Assembly: GCA_018267915.1 (NCBI GenBank)
Contig: JAFDXN010000025.1
Coordinates: forward strand, 124,001-188,000
Direction: 5' to 3'
DNA length: 64,000 bases
From: Bacteroidota bacterium
GTDB taxonomy: Bacteria > Bacteroidota > Bacteroidia > Chitinophagales > Chitinophagaceae
A model generated the notes under the pieces. The model saw only the letters and a program-made list of their open reading frames with translations. It had not been told where the DNA came from and did no database searches. The first letter of the stretch is position 1. Every line of letters begins with the position of its first letter. Below, piece after piece: positions 60,184 to 64,000 of this stretch. The position numbers and the translations under genes are program-made.

Positions 60184-62649
60184 CTACCTCAGGACCGTGA
60201 TATTCCCTTGCTTATGGAAGGTATGCCCGCTTTCGAATGTTGCATCCAGCACATAGACATATGCATCCGCAGGTTGTTTCGCTCCCTTAAAGGTTCCGTC
60301 CCACCCAATGTTCATGTCTTCGGTAGCGAACATCTTTTGTCCCCAACGATCGTAGATCGTCACTGTCATTGTCTTCACTCCAAACCCTCTCACATACAAC
60401 ACATCGTTTTTGCCATCGCCATTCGGACTAAATGCATCAGGTACTCCGATCAACTCAAGAACACTGGCCTCAACTGGTTTACATACCATAGAGGAACAAT
60501 CATTTGTATCGGATGCAGTAAGGCATACATTAAAAGTACCCGACCGGTTAAATTGCTTTACAGGATTTTCTTCCTCACTACTTGAGCCGTCACCGAAGTC
60601 CCAATGAAACCTGATGGCGTTTGCAGACGAGGCGTTGTGGAAATGCGTGGGCATATTGCGCTCAGGTGTGACAGGCTCAAAAGTAAAATCGGCGATAACT
60701 GTCGACACAATAGCGAAGCTATCCGTTAGTGTGTCGCGGCAGCCTGCGGGGTTAACGATCACAAGTGATGCAGCGTTGTTGCCGGGGGCCGGGAAGGTAT
60801 GTGTAACAGGATTACCACTATCAGTTTGCCCATCCGGGAATAGCCATAGGAATTGCATTGCAGTATCTGCGCCTTCATGTATAGCCGTCAGCTTTGCTGT
60901 TTTGCAATTAATGCCTGAATCAGTGATACTGTAATTTGTTGTGAAAGGCAGGAAAATATCTTGCGGGATCGAATCGGTGCACCCTTGCACATTCGTCGCA
61001 ACCAGCACTGCAGTATAGTAGCCGTTTTGCGGAAATATATGTGTAACAGGGTTACCCGTGGCAGTAGTGTTATCGCTAAATATCCATATGAATTGAATTG
61101 CTGTGTCGCCTGCAATATGATTGGCCGTGAATCTCGCTGTCTTGCAATCAAGTACCGAACTTGCGACGTTGTAATTCATATTTGTGCTCAACGTCAACGC
61201 GTGACTTATGGTATCCGTGCAACCTTGGGCATTGCTTACTACCAGTTTAACGGTATAGCTGCCGCTTTGCCCAAAATCGTGCGTTACCGGATTGCTGTTG
61301 GCTGTAGTATTATCATTGAATATCCACAAATACTGGGCTGTAGTGTCGCCGCTTATATGGGTCGCAGTAAGCTTCGCGGTCCTGCAGTCGATCTGCAAAT
61401 CGGATACATTGTAATTTATTATGGAAGCAAGATTTACTGGCAGGGTAAGAGTGTCTACGCAACCGAAGCTGTTCGATACCACCAGCGACACAGTATAGTT
61501 CCCAAATTGCGAGTAAGTGTGTGTTACTGCCTGGCCATTGCCCAACGGAGAGTTGTCGCCGAAGATCCATAAAAATTGTGTGGCGGTATCACCATTCACA
61601 TAGCTCGCCGAAAGTTGTATTGTCCTGCAGTTTTGAACAGTACTGCTCAGGTTATAATTAAAGTTCCCTGTGGACACGGTAATGGTATGCGTAGTGGTAT
61701 CCGCATGGCCCAATGCATCCATTACTACCAGCGTTACGGTATATGTTCCCGATTGGCTGTAAATATGGCTTGCAGGATTTCCGGTTGCACTAGTGTTATC
61801 GCCAAAGTTCCAGGTATATTGTGTGGCATTATTGCCGCTTACATAATAGGCCGTAAAATCCGCACTATTGCAGTTGACGGTCCTGTTAAAGTCGTATACC
61901 ACAGTAGTGTCTACAATTCCTTCCAGCGAATTGCATAACGAGTCGAGCTGCCCCTGTGTCATTGCCCCTGAATATAGCTGTATATCATCTATTACACCAT
62001 TGTACCAATATGGGTAGCTGGGAAGCCCATAATTGTAATAGCCAATCGACAAGGCACCCGTAGAGCCGGGCCCATATTGATATGGCCAGTACACTGAAGC
62101 CGTGAGCTGGCCGTCGATATAAACTCTTATCGTGTCGTTTGCATAAGTGGAAGCAATACAATACCAGGTATTAAGATGTATAAAATGTCCCGATTTAAAG
62201 CCGGCATAGCTTGGCGTGGTTCCTGCCGGCATTGGTTGAAGCACCTCGCTATCGGGCGTGAACAAAGTGCAACTATTGTCGTATGGATTATCCAGGAAAT
62301 ATAAAGCATAATAGTCGCCGGTATATTCATGTCCTCGCGACAAAATGTAATTTGACTGGCAAGTGGATGAATAATACCCGGTGGGCTTTATCAGCGCCGT
62401 GATACTCCAGGTGTTAAGGTTCATCAAAGCGTTGTAAGGAACGTCGATTTTTGAGCTATTACCATTGAATGAATAGGCCGTGTTAGGCATACCACTGTAC
62501 CCAGTGGTCGAGGTAAGGTTGGCTCCGGTACCATTCAAGCCATTACCGGAAATATCGTTTGTTGTTCCGTTGAAATCCCAATGCGCAATGAGTGTTTGGC
62601 CATGCGCATAAAGCGGCAGCAAAAGAAAAAGATAGATTAGGACTCTCAT
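60184..62649 (-). CDS. LamG-PKD repeat surface protein with T9SS type B sorting domain
   Basis: 821 residues. Signal peptide 1-18 (MRVLIYLFLLLPLYAHGQ). A LamG/concanavalin-like domain covers about 20-240 (LIAHWDFNGTTNDISGNGLNG). Then come five PKD-type Ig-like domains of 80 residues each, marked by repeats of QFLWIFGDNS and GCVDT-like motifs. A sixth, diverged one follows (FHWDFGDGSSSEEENPV), and then the CHU_C type B tail (VPDAFSPNGDGKNDVLYV, VTIYDRWGQKMFATED). The repeats recur at exactly 240 bases (landmarks at 60801, 61041, 61281, 61521, 61761). It is probably a secreted adhesin. The glycosyltransferase gene lies 35 bases upstream. Confidence 0.9.
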   Translation of the reverse strand: MRVLIYLFLLLPLYAHGQTLIAHWDFNGTTNDISGNGLNGTGANLTSTTGYSGMPNTAYSFNGNSSKIDVPYNALMNLNTWSITALIKPTGYYSSTCQSNYILSRGHEYTGDYYALYFLDNPYDNSCTLFTPDSEVLQPMPAGTTPSYAGFKSGHFIHLNTWYCIASTYANDTIRVYIDGQLTASVYWPYQYGPGSTGALSIGYYNYGLPSYPYWYNGVIDDIQLYSGAMTQGQLDSLCNSLEGIVDTTVVYDFNRTVNCNSADFTAYYVSGNNATQYTWNFGDNTSATGNPASHIYSQSGTYTVTLVVMDALGHADTTTHTITVSTGNFNYNLSSTVQNCRTIQLSASYVNGDTATQFLWIFGDNSPLGNGQAVTHTYSQFGNYTVSLVVSNSFGCVDTLTLPVNLASIINYNVSDLQIDCRTAKLTATHISGDTTAQYLWIFNDNTTANSNPVTHDFGQSGSYTVKLVVSNAQGCTDTISHALTLSTNMNYNVASSVLDCKTARFTANHIAGDTAIQFIWIFSDNTTATGNPVTHIFPQNGYYTAVLVATNVQGCTDSIPQDIFLPFTTNYSITDSGINCKTAKLTAIHEGADTAMQFLWLFPDGQTDSGNPVTHTFPAPGNNAASLVIVNPAGCRDTLTDSFAIVSTVIADFTFEPVTPERNMPTHFHNASSANAIRFHWDFGDGSSSEEENPVKQFNRSGTFNVCLTASDTNDCSSMVCKPVEASVLELIGVPDAFSPNGDGKNDVLYVRGFGVKTMTVTIYDRWGQKMFATEDMNIGWDGTFKGAKQPADAYVYVLDATFESGHTFHKQGNITVLR

Positions 62650-62684
62650 ATAGGATTACTTAGGACGGAGTAAATATAAAAAAA

Positions 62685-63887
62685 CTAATTCGTTATTTCC
62701 CTAAGCATCTTATCAAGATTCTTTTTAACCACCTCGGTGTCGAAGTTATTTAACGCTACATTACGCCCGGCAGCACCTATCTGCTGGCGTAAAACTTTAT
62801 CCTTTATTGCTTCGCCGATAGCATTGGCAAGCTCCTGGGCAGTACAGCCCGGAGGCATGAGACAGGCACTTTTACCATCTTCCAGGTATTTTGTGTTATC
62901 GCCGATAGCCGAGCAGATCACCATGCGGCCGGTAGCAAGATATTCGCTTAACTTGGTTGATAGCCCCGTCTGGCTCCATTCATCGTCTTTTCGCAGTCCG
63001 ATGAGCAGGTTCGCCGCCCGCAGGTACTCCTTCAATTTGTCCTGCGGTGTAAAACCCTTCAATTCGACTTCCGTTGTAAGTTCGAGCCTGTTAATGAGTT
63101 CCGCGATTTCGTCCATGTATTTTGGTCTTTTGCGGTTGTAGCCCACCAGGTCAAGTTTCACGGCAATGCCACGGTCCTTTAACATTTTCACGGCGGCAAT
63201 CATTTTCTCAACCTCATCGAACCCAAAGAAGCCGCCATAATATAGCAACACCGGGATGTCGTTGTCAGGCTCAGCGCCTGCAGCCCATTTATCGGTATCA
63301 ACGATCGTTGGAATGATTACGATCGGGACTTTGCCGTTCGTTAGCTTTTGATACTTGTCTTTCAGGTAATACGATATGGCGACAATAGCATTGGCCTGCC
63401 TGGTCATGTACTTATCCGCAAGCACCTGGTTACTGTAGATTAGCTTCCGCTTTATCCCGGTGCCTTTCAGTCTTTCGTCCTCATACGAATGCACGATCTT
63501 TATGCCAAGCTTTCTTGCCAAACGTGTCAGCGGGTAAATGGTATGAAATGCAAGCTGGTTGAACCAAAGCACATCAATTTTTTTCTTTTTATGGCTTGCC
63601 CGGATCTCTGATAACAGCAGTTTTACGGCTTTATATTTTGAGGAAAAGAAACCGAATCCTTTCAATGCATGCGTATTGCCCAATATGTACCTAAATGGGA
63701 TACCATTTACGTTGCCTTCGGTTTGCAGTAAGTGTTCGCTGACATTTCCGGATGGGTTTTCGAGCAATATCTGTACGGTGTGGCCCGCAGCCTGTATCGC
63801 TGCCGCCATCGTTTTAAGACGTGTCGTTTCACCTCCCCCTTCAGGAAGATCTGCTGCTGCGATGATCACAACGTTCAGTGCGGCCAT
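62685..63887 (-). CDS. GT4-family glycosyltransferase
   Basis: 400 residues with a GT-B fold. The donor-side signature reads LLYYGGFFGFDEVEKMIAA and LKGFTPQDKLKEYLRAANLLIGLRKDDEWSQTGLSTKLSEYLATGRMVIC, with the conserved acidic pair of GT4 enzymes altered. The N-terminal half has a glycine-rich loop LPEGGGETTRLKTMAAA. It probably transfers a sugar during cell-surface polysaccharide synthesis. The ATG overlaps the stop of the upstream epimerase-like gene by one base, so they form an operon. Confidence 0.88.
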   Translation of the reverse strand: MAALNVVIIAAADLPEGGGETTRLKTMAAAIQAAGHTVQILLENPSGNVSEHLLQTEGNVNGIPFRYILGNTHALKGFGFFSSKYKAVKLLLSEIRASHKKKKIDVLWFNQLAFHTIYPLTRLARKLGIKIVHSYEDERLKGTGIKRKLIYSNQVLADKYMTRQANAIVAISYYLKDKYQKLTNGKVPIVIIPTIVDTDKWAAGAEPDNDIPVLLYYGGFFGFDEVEKMIAAVKMLKDRGIAVKLDLVGYNRKRPKYMDEIAELINRLELTTEVELKGFTPQDKLKEYLRAANLLIGLRKDDEWSQTGLSTKLSEYLATGRMVICSAIGDNTKYLEDGKSACLMPPGCTAQELANAIGEAIKDKVLRQQIGAAGRNVALNNFDTEVVKKNLDKMLREITN

Positions 63888-64000
63888 TAAACTTGAGGAG
63901 CTTTCGCCGACCTTGCGGTCATGCTTTGATGAATCTCCACAAGTGTATCTTTCAGGTTATACTTCCAGTGCCAGTTGGGGTAGTGGGAAATAAATCGCGA
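63887..64000 (-). CDS. Probable NAD-dependent epimerase, C-terminal end (partial)
   Basis: Only the last 37 codons are in the window; the stop is at 63887-63889. They read SRFISHYPNWHWKYNLKDTL then VEIHQSMTARSAKAPQV. The HYPNWHWKYNLKDTLVEI pattern resembles the end of SDR-type nucleotide-sugar epimerases such as CDP-paratose 2-epimerase. Its stop overlaps the glycosyltransferase start (TAATG), which supports a role in supplying nucleotide sugar. The assignment rests on a short tail. Confidence 0.5.
   Translation of the reverse strand, partial: SRFISHYPNWHWKYNLKDTLVEIHQSMTARSAKAPQV

Noticed and set aside
60961..61572. 203-codon plus-strand frame
   Set aside because: Antisense to the PKD repeat region; its own repeats merely mirror the PKD period.
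60541..61800. Regularly spaced repeats taken as a CRISPR array
   Set aside because: The 240-base period is coding, diverged between units, and translates to PKD domains. No short identical repeats with unique spacers and no cas genes were seen.

Overview
The window looks like chromosomal DNA of a Bacteroidota bacterium, probably near Chitinophagaceae. The evidence is two type IX secretion (T9SS) type A C-terminal tails, two gliding-motility-type (type B) C-terminal domains, paired CotH and DUF4142 exported proteins, a bactofilin, a Bacteroidota-type YidC, and repeated -7 boxes of the form TAnnTTTG before start codons. No rRNA or tRNA gene was seen.

Layout. 1-2.7 kb: lpxH-like (5' end outside the window), a SixA-like phosphatase and a sugar-kinase/RapZ-C fusion, in a tight operon. 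2.7-4.5 kb: an antitoxin with a deleted RelE/ParE toxin, clpP, and a DUF433/DUF5615 toxin-antitoxin (TA) pair. 4.5-10.4 kb: GSCFA protein, bactofilin, yidC, and three tandem outer-membrane-barrel-like paralogues, the last cut by an in-frame stop. 10.7-15.2 kb: a cyanophycin unit (cphA, cphB, isoaspartyl peptidase). 15.3-17.3 kb: gyrB.

17.4-25.8 kb is an accessory island. It holds higBA, a WYL regulator, a complete retron (msr-msd RNA, reverse transcriptase, HEPN-like partner), a RecD-like helicase with a small partner, a second TA operon with an extra HicB-like gene, and small XRE regulators. The most interesting system is the WYL-retron-HEPN-helicase block. The ncRNA has a perfect 11-bp a1/a2 inverted repeat ending 15 bases before the RT start. 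A 19-bp palindrome occurs twice, once in front of the WYL gene and the ncRNA and once in front of the helicase. This suggests one WYL regulon and a retron cassette that could be swapped between two repeat copies.

25.8-64 kb is mostly core and cell-surface genes: M23 peptidase; a mirrored CotH-DUF4142-DUF4142-CotH block; WYL and DinB; alaS with an AT-rich middle; mutL; a PaaE-like reductase; arfB; a T9SS protein; sterol desaturase; a large membrane protein; an intracellular HtrA-like protease operon; rnz; a STAS protein; clpC; a thioredoxin-like protein; a UvrD-nuclease fusion; an NtrC-like regulator lacking the sigma-54 loop and Fis domain; a MORN-repeat protein; pirin; a 4Fe-4S protein; NUDIX; a LamG-PKD surface protein with exact 80-codon repeats; a GT4 glycosyltransferase; and the end of a probable epimerase gene.

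All functions are read from motifs by eye. No database search was run. Start codons were moved from the longest frame where family length, signal peptide or ribosome-binding context favoured it.
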